From NCBI RefSeq assembly GCF_000455345.1, contig NZ_HG315690.1, positions 62,001-126,000 of the forward strand: DNA of 64,000 bases, read 5' to 3'. Origin of the DNA: Halopiger goleimassiliensis (GTDB lineage: Archaea; Halobacteriota; Halobacteria; Halobacteriales; Natrialbaceae). Made by a program: the position numbers and the translations under genes. The notes below the pieces were generated by a model. The model was given only the letters and a program-made list of their open reading frames with translations. It was not told where the DNA came from and did not search any database. Below, piece after piece: positions 1 through 9,046 of this stretch. Positions within the stretch are counted from its first letter, which is position 1. The number at the start of each line of letters is the position of its first letter.

Positions 1-237
1 GTGGGTCGCGAAGACGGCGTCTGCCTCGTCGACGTCGGCCGGGTCGAACGGAACGGGGATCATGCGGATCGTCCGTGGCGGATCGCCGAGTCCGACGTAG
101 GGATCGACGAAGACCGTCGTCCCGTCGGCAGCCTTGAGCACGAAGCCGTTACAGCCGAGATACCAGACGGCGACGCCGTCGGGATCGGCTTCCTCGACGT
201 CTCGTACGAGCCAGTCTCCCCAGTCGCTACGAGTCAT
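1..237 (-). CDS. Metallo-beta-lactamase-fold hydrolase, 5' part only
   Basis: The first 79 residues of a protein whose remainder lies beyond the window edge. It begins with ATG at 237 and reads MTRSDWGDWLV, then a beta-rich stretch with the segments WYLGCNGFVLKA and TVFVDPYVG, and reaches ATH at base 1. This resembles the start of UlaG-like metallo-beta-lactamase proteins, where a strand-turn-strand is followed by an 'FVDP' loop and then the T-H-x-H-x-D-H metal site; the window ends just as that motif begins. The family hydrolyses ester, lactone or phosphodiester bonds with two metal ions. The substrate cannot be inferred. It is followed upstream on the same strand by a regulator gene ending at 291. 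Confidence 0.75.
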   Translation of the reverse strand, partial: MTRSDWGDWLVRDVEEADPDGVAVWYLGCNGFVLKAADGTTVFVDPYVGLGDPPRTIRMIPVPFDPADVDEADAVFATH

Positions 238-290
238 GTGCAGGGATGTGCGGAGGAACGGGGTAAGTGTTGTCGTCTCGTCACTCGGGC

Positions 291-1508
291 CTACAGCGGA
301 ATCTCGGAGCGGAACCCGGAGCGACCGCCCTCGAGGTGGTCGAACCGCGAGCCGAGCAGTTGCCGGACGAAGACGACGAGGCCGTTGTCGACGCCCTCCG
401 CGAGGATCGCCCGCTCGTCGAACGCGCGACCGTCGCTGCTCGAGCGGCCGAACGTGCCGAGTAATACGGCTTCCCGGTCGACGAGTACCAGTCGGCCGAC
501 GGCGTCCCGTTCGGGCGGCGGGGTGAGCCAGTCGAGTGCCGGTTCCCAGAGGTCGACCGACGGTGCCCGCTCGCGGACGAGTTCGCGAACGGTCGGGTCC
601 CGAGTGCCGAGGTAGACGTCGACGCCGCGATCCGCGGCATCTTCGATCCGACGGAGACAGCCCTCCTCGAGCAGACTCGAGGCCGTAACCAGAACGAACA
701 ACTCGTCGTCGGCCCGTTCGCACAGCGACTGGCCGGTCGTGACGATCGACTCCCGACCGTCGATCGTTTCGACGTCCGGCGTTTCGGCGAACGGGTCCGC
801 GTCGTCGTCGCTCGAGTCGCCGTCGTCACTCGACTCCGCAGTAGTCACGCCGTCGACGAGCCACTCGGCGCGAAGTTCGGGATGGCCCTGGTAGGAGACG
901 TGATCGTCTTCGGCGTCGTACGTGACGAGACCGCACTCCGCCAGCAGCGGCAGATGGGCGTGGACGAGCGAGGTTCGTACGCTGGCGACGCGCTCGCTCG
1001 AGACGTCGCGTTCGGTCGTGCCGGCCTCTCGAGCGGCGACGTCGCGGGCGAGGGTCTCGGTGGAAATCGGGTGGTACTGCGCACCGAGGACGCTCAGGAC
1101 CGTCCGTCGCCGCTCGTCGGCCAGCGCCTCGTACACCGCGTCGAGGTCCTCGTCGTCGTCCGTCGGACCCGCGACGACCGCGTCGAACGTCGGGTGGTCG
1201 TAGAGCCAGTGGTCGGTCGTGCGAACGGTCTCGTCCACGACCGTGACGAGGCCGGCGTCGCGCAACGCGGGGAGCGCGCTGTGGTGACACTCGAGGAGCG
1301 CGCGGCGGTGCTGGTCGTCCGTCACCGCGTCGGACGCTTCGTCGGAGGTTACCGCAGCGATTTTGGTCGCAAGGTCGCGTTTCCCGATTCCCTCGGGGGA
1401 TCGCTCGTGGGCCAGCCGAACGATCGCACGGCGCGTCGGGTCCGCCAGCGACTGGAAGCACTCGGTGCGAGCGTCGGCCGATCGTCCGCTGGGGGCTGAG
1501 GTAGTCAT
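291..1508 (-). CDS. Double winged-helix regulator with C-terminal TrmB/PLD-like sensor domain
   Basis: 405 residues. Two related winged-helix segments of the haloarchaeal DUF7344 type are visible: residues ~15-110 (ADPTRRAIVRLAHE... DAGLVTVVDET) and ~125-215 (LADERRRTVLSVLG... ECGLVTYDAEDD). An acidic, serine-rich linker (~225-245) leads to a C-terminal alpha/beta domain of ~150 residues (SIVTTGQSLCERADDELFVLVTAS... GRLVLVDREAVLLGTFG) that looks like the phospholipase-D-like sensor domain of TrmB-type regulators. The likely role is a DNA-binding transcription factor with an effector or protein-binding C-terminus. Start ATG at 1508. The 376 bases upstream hold no gene, so it has its own promoter. 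Domain calls are from reading the sequence; the regulated genes are unknown. Confidence 0.7.
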   Translation of the reverse strand: MTTSAPSGRSADARTECFQSLADPTRRAIVRLAHERSPEGIGKRDLATKIAAVTSDEASDAVTDDQHRRALLECHHSALPALRDAGLVTVVDETVRTTDHWLYDHPTFDAVVAGPTDDDEDLDAVYEALADERRRTVLSVLGAQYHPISTETLARDVAAREAGTTERDVSSERVASVRTSLVHAHLPLLAECGLVTYDAEDDHVSYQGHPELRAEWLVDGVTTAESSDDGDSSDDDADPFAETPDVETIDGRESIVTTGQSLCERADDELFVLVTASSLLEEGCLRRIEDAADRGVDVYLGTRDPTVRELVRERAPSVDLWEPALDWLTPPPERDAVGRLVLVDREAVLLGTFGRSSSDGRAFDERAILAEGVDNGLVVFVRQLLGSRFDHLEGGRSGFRSEIPL

Positions 1509-1884
1509 CGACTACTGGTCCGGGCTATCGGTCCAAAAGACCTCGCCCAAACCACATTGGAAGTAGTGCGATTTTGTCTCTGTTTAGGTGAAAATCATCT
1601 ACATAATAGCCACTCCATTTGAATATGGTCAGAATTCCTGTCGTTCAAAGATTCGAACGTCTACAGCGTAACGTCTGTGTTCGCGGTGGTTCCGGCTGGT
1701 GGGGAGGCGGTAATACGGCCGTACGATTCACTCGTTCGCCGATAACCTACCGAATCGGCGATCGACGAAGGCCGGCCAGCCGATCGGGCACGGCGACAGC
1801 GGTCGGCTCTCTGTTGGGTGTGGTACTGGAGGGCGGGGTTCGGAACTGTCGCGAATCCACCGGGCCGGACTCGGTCCGTGTCGA
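1509..1884. other. Intergenic gap, no convincing gene
   Basis: 376 bases between the start of the double winged-helix regulator and the end of dph2. The part next to the regulator (about 1555-1630) is distinctly AT-richer than the coding sequence and probably carries that gene's minus-strand promoter. Open frames crossing the gap have low-quality composition (Arg/Ser/Gly-rich shadows). I see no RNA gene. Confidence 0.5.
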
Positions 1885-2931
1885 CTACCAGGTGCCGTGG
1901 AAGGTGTCGAAGGAGAGTTCGTCCAGCGGCTTGTTGCCGACGGCGATCTCGTACTCGCCGGGCGTGAGCATCGGCTTGTGGAACTGCGGGCCGTCGTCGG
2001 TCGTGATCCGCGGACAGCCGGTGTTGACGAACGCGTCCATGTCGAAGTTCCGCAGGCGGTCCGGCGTCACTTCGTCCATCGTGATGAGGTAGGCGTCGTC
2101 GTTGTCCTCGAGGATGTCCTGGGCGACCTCCCAGCGACCCTGACCGATCTTGGTACAGAAGATGACGCCCCACTTCTCGGCGTCCATCGCCTTGTGGACC
2201 GCGGCGTACCGTTGTTTCATGAACTTCTCCGTGTCGGCGACGGTGACGACGTTGTTGACGGGGTCGGCGATGACGACGTGTTTGTTCGGGTGTTCCATCG
2301 CGAGTCCGAGGGGGTGGAACTTGCCGCCACCGACGTACAGCACTTGATCCGCGGGCACGTCCGCGCTCGCGTAGTTGCACCCGAGCACTTGCCCCTCGTG
2401 GGTCAGACGCTCGTCGCCGCGTCGGCTATGGACCTCGTAGCCCTGGTCCTCGAGGAACTCCCGCATCTCGTCGTACCGGTTCATGTGCTGGGCGGTCGTC
2501 ACGAGGCCGACGCCCGCCGTCTCGTCGGGATCCTCGAGCGTGTCCAGCGCCTCCTCCATGATCGGCGTGACCTCGACGTTCGAGAACAGCGGGACGTAGA
2601 TGACCTTGTCCGTGTCCTTCATCGGCGAGTGACCGAAGTGGACGAACACGTCCGTGCGTTTCATCAGGTAGGTGTCGAGGTCGCAGGCACCGTAACAGGG
2701 CTGGCCCGAGAGCATGAAGGTCACGTCGTCGGTTAACTCGCGGAGGTCGTCGGCGACGGCCGGGCCACGCCGCTTCAGCCCTTCGGGGAACTGGAGACCG
2801 ACTTTCTTCGCGTCCCGCTCCTCGATCGCGTCGACGATCCGCTCGAGTTCGTAATCCCACTCGCGATCGTGCTTGAGACGCATCCCCGTGTTGCGGAGGT
2901 CCCCCTCTGTGGTAGCCGAGTCCTGACTCAT
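1885..2931 (-). CDS. dph2: Diphthamide synthase Dph2 (2-(3-amino-3-carboxypropyl)histidine synthase)
   Basis: 348 residues. Archaeal Dph2 is a homodimeric radical enzyme. It uses a 4Fe-4S cluster to cleave S-adenosylmethionine and transfer a 3-amino-3-carboxypropyl group to a histidine of elongation factor aEF2, the first step of diphthamide synthesis. Three separated cysteines expected for the cluster are visible in the contexts GQPCYGACDLD, VLGCNYASAD and VNTGCPRITTDD. The segments KVGLQFPEGLKRR and VFVHFGHSPM are typical of the family. The ATG at 2931 (MSQDSATTEG) was chosen over a start at 3015, because the extra 28 residues are basic and unlike the family; translation might also begin at MRLKHDREW. 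The gene is divergent from the membrane protein at 3049. Confidence 0.93.
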   Translation of the reverse strand: MSQDSATTEGDLRNTGMRLKHDREWDYELERIVDAIEERDAKKVGLQFPEGLKRRGPAVADDLRELTDDVTFMLSGQPCYGACDLDTYLMKRTDVFVHFGHSPMKDTDKVIYVPLFSNVEVTPIMEEALDTLEDPDETAGVGLVTTAQHMNRYDEMREFLEDQGYEVHSRRGDERLTHEGQVLGCNYASADVPADQVLYVGGGKFHPLGLAMEHPNKHVVIADPVNNVVTVADTEKFMKQRYAAVHKAMDAEKWGVIFCTKIGQGRWEVAQDILEDNDDAYLITMDEVTPDRLRNFDMDAFVNTGCPRITTDDGPQFHKPMLTPGEYEIAVGNKPLDELSFDTFHGTW

Positions 2932-3048
2932 TAACCGCCCTAGCGGACGGGACGGTATAACGGCGGCGCTTTTCGACTCGGCGTCACGAACGACTCGTCC
3001 TGGGCGGTGACCCAACAGTCATAGTACTGGAGTTTCAACGGGAGGGTA

Positions 3049-3951
3049 ATGCCTGCGGAACAGCCCCTCGACGGTCGGCTATTCGACCTCTACCGCCGCT
3101 ACATCGGGGAACCGGAAAACAGGACCGACGTCTACGTCGGCTTCGGTCTGTTCCTCGGCGGCGTCGTCCTAGCGGTCCTGGCACTGGCCCTCTTCCTCTG
3201 GAGCAGTACCTTCAGCAGGTCCGATCCCGCGTACTTCCACTGGGTCGAACCGGCGTTCACCCTCGGCATGCTCTCATTGCCGACGCTGTTGCTGGGGGTC
3301 GTCGTCCTGTTGCCCTCGAGTCGGAAGGCGGTCGGTATCTCCGCGGCCGGCGGCGTCGTGACCCTCGCGGCCACGGGCGGATTCGTTCTCGCCTATCCGG
3401 AGAACTGGAACTTCATGTCCGACGTCGACTACACCGTGGAGATCACGGCGACGTACGCACTCGGTCTCGCCGGGCTGACGGCCTCGACCGGCGCGGCGCT
3501 CATCGCCCACTACCTCGACATCGCCCGCTCGGCCGACGCCGTGGAACTCGAGAGCGAGGAGGAAGAGACCGAATCGTACTCCGACGAGGAGATCCAGCGG
3601 GACATCGACGAGGCGATGGAAGGCGTCGAACTCTCCTGGGGTGGCGTCAGGGAATCCGACAACACCCGACTCGAGTTCTCGGAGGACGAGTTCAGCGACG
3701 TCGAAGTGAACGTCCAGGCGAAGACGACCCGCTCGTCGGGCGTCGACCAGCAGGTTGCCGGCCTCAAGGGGCTGAAGGGAGGCGAGACGAAGACGACGAC
3801 CTCGAGCGAAACGGTCGACGATCAGACGGCGAAACTGAAGGAACTGCGCGAACAGCAACGCTCCTCCGAGGACGGCCCGGCGGCCGCGAACGACGGCGGC
3901 CGCCTCGCGTCGGTGCTCGACCGGCTTCGATCGCTGGTAGGCCGCTCGTAA
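3049..3951 (+). CDS. Four-helix membrane protein with acidic cytosolic tail (DUF7139-like)
   Basis: 300 residues. The N-terminal half has about four membrane helices: residues ~28-50 (YVGFGLFLGGVVLAVLALAL), ~66-88, ~95-115 and ~128-150. The C-terminal half (~160-300) is hydrophilic and strongly acidic, with repeated E/D/T/S-rich stretches and two similar blocks around TTRSSGVDQQVAGLKGLKG and TTSSETVDDQTAKLKELRE that may form a coiled coil. Proteins of this layout are common and conserved in haloarchaea but have no known function. It is divergent from dph2 and runs in the same direction as the actin-like gene 98 bases downstream. Function unknown. Confidence 0.75.
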   Translation: MPAEQPLDGRLFDLYRRYIGEPENRTDVYVGFGLFLGGVVLAVLALALFLWSSTFSRSDPAYFHWVEPAFTLGMLSLPTLLLGVVVLLPSSRKAVGISAAGGVVTLAATGGFVLAYPENWNFMSDVDYTVEITATYALGLAGLTASTGAALIAHYLDIARSADAVELESEEEETESYSDEEIQRDIDEAMEGVELSWGGVRESDNTRLEFSEDEFSDVEVNVQAKTTRSSGVDQQVAGLKGLKGGETKTTTSSETVDDQTAKLKELREQQRSSEDGPAAANDGGRLASVLDRLRSLVGRS

Positions 3952-4017
3952 TCCGTTCTTACTGCCGGTAATTGGAAATTACTGGTGGCGATCGGCCGTT
4001 GGAATTAAGGCACATAG

Positions 4018-4025
4018 ATTTATGG
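4018..4025 (+). promoter_or_regulatory. TATA box of the actin-like gene
   Basis: The AT-rich element ATTTATGG is centred about 28 bases before the ATG at 4049. That is the spacing expected for a leaderless haloarchaeal transcript starting at or next to the start codon. No Shine-Dalgarno sequence is visible between it and the ATG, which agrees. Confidence 0.5.
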
Positions 4026-4048
4026 TCTATCGGTAACGTTGCCTCACT

Positions 4049-5083
4049 ATGGCCAAAGGCCTAGACGTCGGTACGATGAACATCCTGTCCGCACAGCAGG
4101 ATGGGAACGACACGGTATTCGTGCAACAGCGTAACTCCTTCGTCGAGATCGAGTACTCGGATATGGCCGAGCAGATGCTCTCGCGAAGCGAAGTCCTCCA
4201 CATCCGCAAGGACGACAAGGTCTACGTCGTCGGCGACGACGCCCTGAACTTCGCGAACATCTTCAACAAGGAGACCCGCCGGCCGATGAAACACGGGATC
4301 CTCTCGAACGACGAGCAGAGCGCGATCCCGATGATGAAGCTCATCATCGAGCAGGTCGTCGGCGAACCCGCCTATCCGGACGAGAAGCTCTACTTCTCGA
4401 CCCCGGCCGATCCGATCGACTCGGACCTCTCGACGCTGTACCACCAGAAGACGATCGAATCCTTCCTCAACGACATGGGCTACGACGCGGAACCCATCAA
4501 CGAGGGGATGTCCGTCATCTACAGCGAACTGGCGGACAACAACTTCACCGGACTCGGCATCTCCTTCGGTGCCGGCATGACGAACGTCTGTCTGGCGTAC
4601 TACGCCGTTCCGGTCATGAAGTTCTCCGTCGCGCGCGGTGGCGACTGGGTCGACCAGCAGGCCGCACAGGCGACCGGTACGCCCGTCGACAAGGTCACCT
4701 CCATCAAGGAGGACGACTTCGAACTCGACTTCACGACCGACGTTGGCGGCGTCGAAGGTGCGCTGTCGATCTACTACGAGAACCTGCTGGATTACGTCAT
4801 CGAGAACATCGTCGCCGAAGTCGACGAGGAAGACGTCGAGGAAGGGCTGGACGTCCCCGTGGTCGTCACCGGCGGCACCTCGAGCCCCGACGGCTTCGAG
4901 GAGCTGTTCCGTGACCACCTCGAGGACGCGACCATCCCGTTCTCGATCAGCGACGTCAGTCACGCCTCGGAACCGCTGTACAGCGTCGCCCGTGGTGGCC
5001 TCGTCGCCGCACGCTCCGACGAGGACGTCGACGAGGAAGAAGCAGCCGAGGCAGCCGAAGAAGCCGAAGCGGCCGCCGAATAA
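4049..5083 (+). CDS. Haloarchaeal actin homologue (salactin/volactin type)
   Basis: 344 residues of the actin/Hsp70/sugar-kinase ATPase fold. Phosphate-1 loop GLDVGTMN lies at residues 4-11, the phosphate-2 loop in [16 protein letters not shown] in the middle, and the adenosine-type motif [13 protein letters not shown] at ~270. The last ~18 residues are an Asp/Glu/Ala-rich tail. In Halobacterium the homologous salactin forms dynamically unstable filaments, and in Haloferax the related volactin is needed for disk-shaped cells; this assignment rests on sequence resemblance recalled from those families. The likely role is a polymerising ATPase in cell shape or DNA partition. It has its own promoter and is not in an obvious operon. 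Confidence 0.8.
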   Translation: MAKGLDVGTMNILSAQQDGNDTVFVQQRNSFVEIEYSDMAEQMLSRSEVLHIRKDDKVYVVGDDALNFANIFNKETRRPMKHGILSNDEQSAIPMMKLIIEQVVGEPAYPDEKLYFSTPADPIDSDLSTLYHQKTIESFLNDMGYDAEPINEGMSVIYSELADNNFTGLGISFGAGMTNVCLAYYAVPVMKFSVARGGDWVDQQAAQATGTPVDKVTSIKEDDFELDFTTDVGGVEGALSIYYENLLDYVIENIVAEVDEEDVEEGLDVPVVVTGGTSSPDGFEELFRDHLEDATIPFSISDVSHASEPLYSVARGGLVAARSDEDVDEEEAAEAAEEAEAAAE

Positions 5084-5125
5084 CCCGACACTCGCGTCCG
5101 TTTCTCTACGACGTCGAACGGTCAG

Positions 5126-5317
5126 CTACTCGTCCGACTGTGGTTTTTGGCTCCGGTAGAACCGGTTGAACGCGGTTTGCCAGGATTCGGGCTCCTCGAC
5201 CTGTCGTTCGTGTTCGACCGGGATGTCCGCGTACTCACAGTGCGGACAGGTGACGGTCGATGCATCGCCGAGCGAGAGCATCTCGAGCGATCCCTGGCAT
5301 CGGGGACACTCGTCCAT
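5126..5317 (-). CDS. Small zinc-ribbon protein
   Basis: 63 residues. A single zinc ribbon is formed by CPRC (residues 4-7) and CPHC (~24-27), followed by a charged helix (EHERQVEEPESWQTAFNRFYRSQ). Such small ribbons are abundant in haloarchaea and usually bind nucleic acid or protein partners; the specific role is unknown. Its start at 5317 lies ~160 bases from the divergent gene at 5479. Confidence 0.7.
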   Translation of the reverse strand: MDECPRCQGSLEMLSLGDASTVTCPHCEYADIPVEHERQVEEPESWQTAFNRFYRSQKPQSDE

Positions 5318-5478
5318 ACGTGACCTTTTTTCGGCCGGCTCTTAACTCTATTCGAACCTCGTGCCGACCGATCGTCGGTTTGGGCCGATGGACGGGCGGG
5401 GAACGCGAATCGAACGGCCGAATATTACTACTAAGCATTCACAAACATTTTTGTATGCAGACTATGTATGGTCGGGTA

Positions 5479-5880
5479 ATGAGTACGACCTCGTCCCCCG
5501 AACTGGAATCGACGATCGAGCGCTGTCGACCGGCCGACGTCACGCCCGTCGCGCTCGAGGCCGAGACCCTCGAGTCGACCGCGCCGGAGTACCTTCGCGA
5601 CCTGAAACGCGAACTCGCCGCCGAGGGGCTCTCGCCGTCGGATCTGAGGGTTCGTGCCTGCTTCGACGAGGACTGCTCGCTCGCGACCCAGGACGAGATC
5701 GATCGCGTCCGCTCGTACGTCCGGGCCGGCGCGTTCCTCGGCGTGGGTACCGTCTCCGTCGTCGTCGAGGAGGTCGCCGACGAACGGAAGGTCCAGCCGG
5801 CGCTCGCGGCCTGTGCCGAACGCGCCGAACGCGAAGGCATCGTCCTCGACCTCGAGGGACCGATCGCGCTCGAGCACTGA
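5479..5880 (+). CDS. Conserved haloarchaeal protein of unknown function upstream of METTL5-like gene
   Basis: 133 residues. I do not recognise a named domain. The N-terminal half is helical (PELESTIERCRPADVTPVALEAETL... YLRDLKRELAAEGLSPSDLRV), with a central CFDEDCSLATQDEIDRV, then two strands GTVSVVVEEVADERK and a short helix with CAER. Three of its four cysteines lie at CRP and CFDEDC. Start ATG 5479 (MSTTSSPE) gives a length consistent with the coding pattern; an upstream ATG at 5455 (MQTMYGRV) is possible. The stop at 5880 lies 4 bases before the METTL5-like start, so the two are almost certainly co-transcribed and may act in the same RNA-related process. Confidence 0.65.
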   Translation: MSTTSSPELESTIERCRPADVTPVALEAETLESTAPEYLRDLKRELAAEGLSPSDLRVRACFDEDCSLATQDEIDRVRSYVRAGAFLGVGTVSVVVEEVADERKVQPALAACAERAEREGIVLDLEGPIALEH

Positions 5881-5884
5881 GCGC

Positions 5885-6523
5885 ATGGCTGGCCCGTCGC
5901 GACGGGACCTCGCCCGCGCGCTCGAGGCGGTCGCCGATTTTCCCGATCCCTCGCCCGACCTCGAGCAGTACCTGACGCCGGCCGAACTCGCCGCCCACGT
6001 CTGCCATCACGCCGCCCTCCAGGGCGACCTCGAGCGCCGGGTGATCGACCTCGGCACGGGGACGGGGATGCTCGCCATCGCGGCGTCGTTGGCTGGAGCG
6101 CGGAGGGTCGTCGGGGTGGACGTCGACCGCGAGGCGCTGGGGACCGCACGGGAAAACGCCGAGCGAGTCGGCTCCGAAACCCGAATCGAGTGGGTTCGCG
6201 GCGACGTGAGACGACATCCGGTCTCGGCGAGCGGCGCGACCGTGGTCGCTAACCCCCCGTTCGGTGCCCAACGCGGGAACCGACACGCCGATCGGCCGTT
6301 TCTCGAGACCGCGAACGAACTCGGGGCCGTCTCCTATACGATCCACAACGGGGGGAGCCAGTCGTTCGTCGAGTCGTTCGCGAGCGACGCTGGTGGAGAG
6401 GTCACTCACGCGTTCCGCGCGGAACTCCCGATCGAGCACCGGTTCGCGTTCCACGACGCCGAACGCGAGACGCTCGAGGCGGAAGTATTCCGCATCGAGT
6501 GGGCGTCGGGAGACAGCCGTTAG
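5885..6523 (+). CDS. METTL5-family RNA adenine N6-methyltransferase
   Basis: 212 residues of the class I SAM-dependent fold. Motif I is DLGTGTGMLAIAA (~residues 49-61), the acidic loop after it is VVGVDVDREAL, and the catalytic N-P-P-F tetrad typical of N6-adenine methyltransferases occurs in VVANPPFGAQR. The N-terminus LEQYLTPAELAAHV matches the METTL5/RlmF-like lead-in in which a short helix precedes the SAM site. Eukaryotic METTL5 methylates 18S rRNA; the archaeal homologue probably modifies 16S rRNA or another structured RNA. No TRMT112-like partner gene is adjacent. Start ATG 5885, in an apparent two-gene operon with the preceding gene. Confidence 0.85.
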   Translation: MAGPSRRDLARALEAVADFPDPSPDLEQYLTPAELAAHVCHHAALQGDLERRVIDLGTGTGMLAIAASLAGARRVVGVDVDREALGTARENAERVGSETRIEWVRGDVRRHPVSASGATVVANPPFGAQRGNRHADRPFLETANELGAVSYTIHNGGSQSFVESFASDAGGEVTHAFRAELPIEHRFAFHDAERETLEAEVFRIEWASGDSR

Positions 6524-6551
6524 ACGGCGTTCACAAGGTCTCTCGAGGCGC

Positions 6552-7784
6552 TCACTCCTCGAGGTGTTCGACGCGCGCGTAGCGTCCCGCCCGCCAACCG
6601 GTGACGAGGGCGACGACCGACCCGACGAACAGCGCGAGCGCGAAGCCGATGGCGTACACCGCCGGTGGCGTTTGCAGCACGTCTTCGAAGCCGAGCACCG
6701 ACGCGGACAGGTGGTTGAGGCCGTGGACGGATGGTAGCGTCAGCGCGAGGCCGACCAGTCCACCCAGGAGGCCGATGACCACGCCCTGGGTACCGACCGT
6801 CCCCGCGAGCAGGCGCTTCGAGAGGCCCATCGCCCGGAGGGCGGCGAGGTCGTGGCGCTGCTGGACGGCGACGAGGACGAACAGGTTCGTCGTGAGGACG
6901 AGGCCCCCGACGACGGCGAGACCGACCAGCAGGAACCCGCTCGCGAGCACGAGCGGCCGTTCCTCGAGGAACGCGCCGACCTGGTCGTCGCTCGTCCGGA
7001 CGTCGTACTCCGGATACGCCTCGCTGAGAGCGGCCGCGACGGCGTCGCGATCGGCCCCGTCGGCGACGTCGGCGGTGACGAACGTGGCGCGATCGGTGCC
7101 GGTGGTGCCGGCCATCGCCTGCAGATCTCCCAGCGGAATCGTCGCGGCCTCCTCGCCGAGATACTGCGAGTAGTACGAGGACGTGCCGACGACCGTAAAC
7201 TCGTTGTCCGGCGCGGTCTGGGTGCTCGTCCCCACGTAGACGGTGTCGCCGGGTTCGACGCCCAGATCGTCGGCCATCCGTGGGTCGAGGACGATCTCCT
7301 CCCGGCGGGGTTCGGTCGGTCGACCCTGTTCGGCGATTTCCTGGTGGGTCTCGAAGCCGCGCCCATCGACGAAGTCGAACCCGTCGTGGGTCGACTGCAC
7401 GCCGATCGACGGCTGTAACTCGAGGTTGTCCGGCTCGGTCCCCACGTAGACGTCGTGGAGGGCGAGCGGCGCGGCCGCCCGGACGTCCTCGCGCTCGGCG
7501 AGGGTCGCGGCGACCTCGTGGGCACCGACGATCGGGTTCTCGGTGCCGCTGGCCGTCGGATCGATCGGATCGTTCGAGATCCAGATGTCCCGATCCGCGG
7601 TATCGAGTCCGTCCTCGCCCATCGCGACGACCCCCACGCCGAGACTCGCGAGGACCGTCACCGAAAGGACGGAGAGCGTCACCGCGGCGACAGCGAGGAC
7701 CGTCCGGCCGGGCGAGCGCCGGAGCACGGCCGAGGCGATGCCGACGACGGCACACAGTCGGACGAACCGACCGCTGAGGCTCAT
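6552..7784 (-). CDS. ABC transporter permease, FtsX/MacB type (second copy of operon)
   Basis: 410 residues with the MacB/LolC layout: one N-terminal membrane helix (~residues 27-52), a large external domain of ~200 residues (ISNDPIDPTASG... to about residue 280), then three C-terminal helices of the FtsX domain (~285-310, ~335-360, ~375-400). Start ATG at 7784 overlaps the stop of the upstream permease by four bases (ATGA), showing translational coupling. With the ATPase starting at 9800 it forms a three-gene tripartite transporter that probably exports or extracts a lipid-like or peptide substrate rather than importing one. Substrate unknown. Confidence 0.85.
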   Translation of the reverse strand: MSLSGRFVRLCAVVGIASAVLRRSPGRTVLAVAAVTLSVLSVTVLASLGVGVVAMGEDGLDTADRDIWISNDPIDPTASGTENPIVGAHEVAATLAEREDVRAAAPLALHDVYVGTEPDNLELQPSIGVQSTHDGFDFVDGRGFETHQEIAEQGRPTEPRREEIVLDPRMADDLGVEPGDTVYVGTSTQTAPDNEFTVVGTSSYYSQYLGEEAATIPLGDLQAMAGTTGTDRATFVTADVADGADRDAVAAALSEAYPEYDVRTSDDQVGAFLEERPLVLASGFLLVGLAVVGGLVLTTNLFVLVAVQQRHDLAALRAMGLSKRLLAGTVGTQGVVIGLLGGLVGLALTLPSVHGLNHLSASVLGFEDVLQTPPAVYAIGFALALFVGSVVALVTGWRAGRYARVEHLEE

Positions 7785-9046
7785 CGGCCCACCTCCTCGA
7801 GCACCGACGTTCGCGCGGCGATCGCGAGCGGGTACGGGAGCGCCAGCAATCCGGCGAGTAGCCCCACGCCGACTGCGTAGGGGAGAAACAGCGAGTGCGA
7901 GAGCGCGACGGTACCCGGCGCGACGGTCGCCGTCGCGAACTCGTTGAGCCCCTCGATTCCGACGATGCCCAGGCCGGCACCCAACAGAGCGCCACAGACG
8001 GTCGTGACGAGCGTCGAAACGGCGACGATCGTCAGTCGACTTCCCGTCGAGAGACCGACGGACTCGAGGACGGCGAGCGATCGTCGGTCGTCGTTGACGT
8101 TCATCCCCGCGGTCGTCGCGACGAAGGAGGCACAGATAACCAGCCCGACGAGCAGGGAGAGGACGCTCGTCGCCAGCGCCAGCCCGTCGTCGAACAGCGC
8201 CGTCGGGTCGACGCCGTCGCTGGATTCGACGACCGCGTCGGGGTAGGTGGTCGTCGCGACGGCGGTCGCCTCGTCCTCCTCGCCCCAGAGAACGATCCGA
8301 TCGGCGAGTTCGCCGTCCGCGGCCCCGGTGAACGACTGGAGTTCGCTCAGGTGGACGAGCGCGACGGGAACGTCCGTCTCCACCGCAGTCTCGGTTTCGA
8401 CGACGGCGCTAACCGATAACGACAGCGACCTGGCCTCCGTAGCTACCTCGGGTTCGGGGACCGCGACCTGGTCGCCCGCGTCGGCCTCGAGTCGCTCGGC
8501 TGCGGCGGCAGAGAGGACGATATCGCCCTCCGGCGGGCCGTCGAAGGAGCCGTCGGCGTAGTGGGGATCCCCGGACGCGAGTTCGTCGGTTGGGAGCCCG
8601 CCGACGGTTCGGGGCTCCCCGTCCGGGACGACGCCGACGAGCAGCACGGTCCGGCGCTCGCCGTCGGTCGTCCGCTCGAGTTGGCCCGGCTCCGCGAGGA
8701 CTGGTGAGGCGTGGGCGACGCCCTCGTGGGATCGCAACTCGGCAGCGCGCTCGTTCGTCGCGCCGAGGCGGGGGCGTTCGACGCCGTCGACGGTGGTCAG
8801 GGTCTCGCTCTGTGCCGGTTCGATCCAGACGTCGCCGTCGTCGTCGGTGACGGCACCGCCGTCGGCGAGCGCCAGCGCGACGCCGGTGACGATCACCAGC
8901 AGGGCGACGGTCATGGCGACGGAGACCAGCGTCGTCGCGACCCGTCGCGGCCGCGTTCTCGTCGCTCGCTTCCAGAGTCGCGCCAACGACAGCGAGACGA
9001 CGCCCGCCCACCGACTCCGGCGGGACGGCTCTCGGTCACCGACCAT
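7781..9046 (-). CDS. ABC transporter permease, FtsX/MacB type (first copy of operon)
   Basis: 421 residues. It has a basic N-terminus (RLWKRATRTRPRR), an N-terminal helix (~38-62), a large external domain rich in Asp and Glu (~63-270) and three C-terminal helices (~280-305, ~330-355, ~385-405), as in MacB/LolE. It is a diverged partner of the downstream permease, suggesting a heterodimeric channel. Its start ATG 9046 lies inside the end of the ATPase gene (11-base overlap), and its stop overlaps the next start by four bases. Confidence 0.85.
   Translation of the reverse strand: MVGDREPSRRSRWAGVVSLSLARLWKRATRTRPRRVATTLVSVAMTVALLVIVTGVALALADGGAVTDDDGDVWIEPAQSETLTTVDGVERPRLGATNERAAELRSHEGVAHASPVLAEPGQLERTTDGERRTVLLVGVVPDGEPRTVGGLPTDELASGDPHYADGSFDGPPEGDIVLSAAAAERLEADAGDQVAVPEPEVATEARSLSLSVSAVVETETAVETDVPVALVHLSELQSFTGAADGELADRIVLWGEEDEATAVATTTYPDAVVESSDGVDPTALFDDGLALATSVLSLLVGLVICASFVATTAGMNVNDDRRSLAVLESVGLSTGSRLTIVAVSTLVTTVCGALLGAGLGIVGIEGLNEFATATVAPGTVALSHSLFLPYAVGVGLLAGLLALPYPLAIAARTSVLEEVGR

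Noticed and set aside
2150-2347. 65-residue plus-strand frame inside dph2
   Set aside because: Antisense of dph2, no start or ribosome site support.
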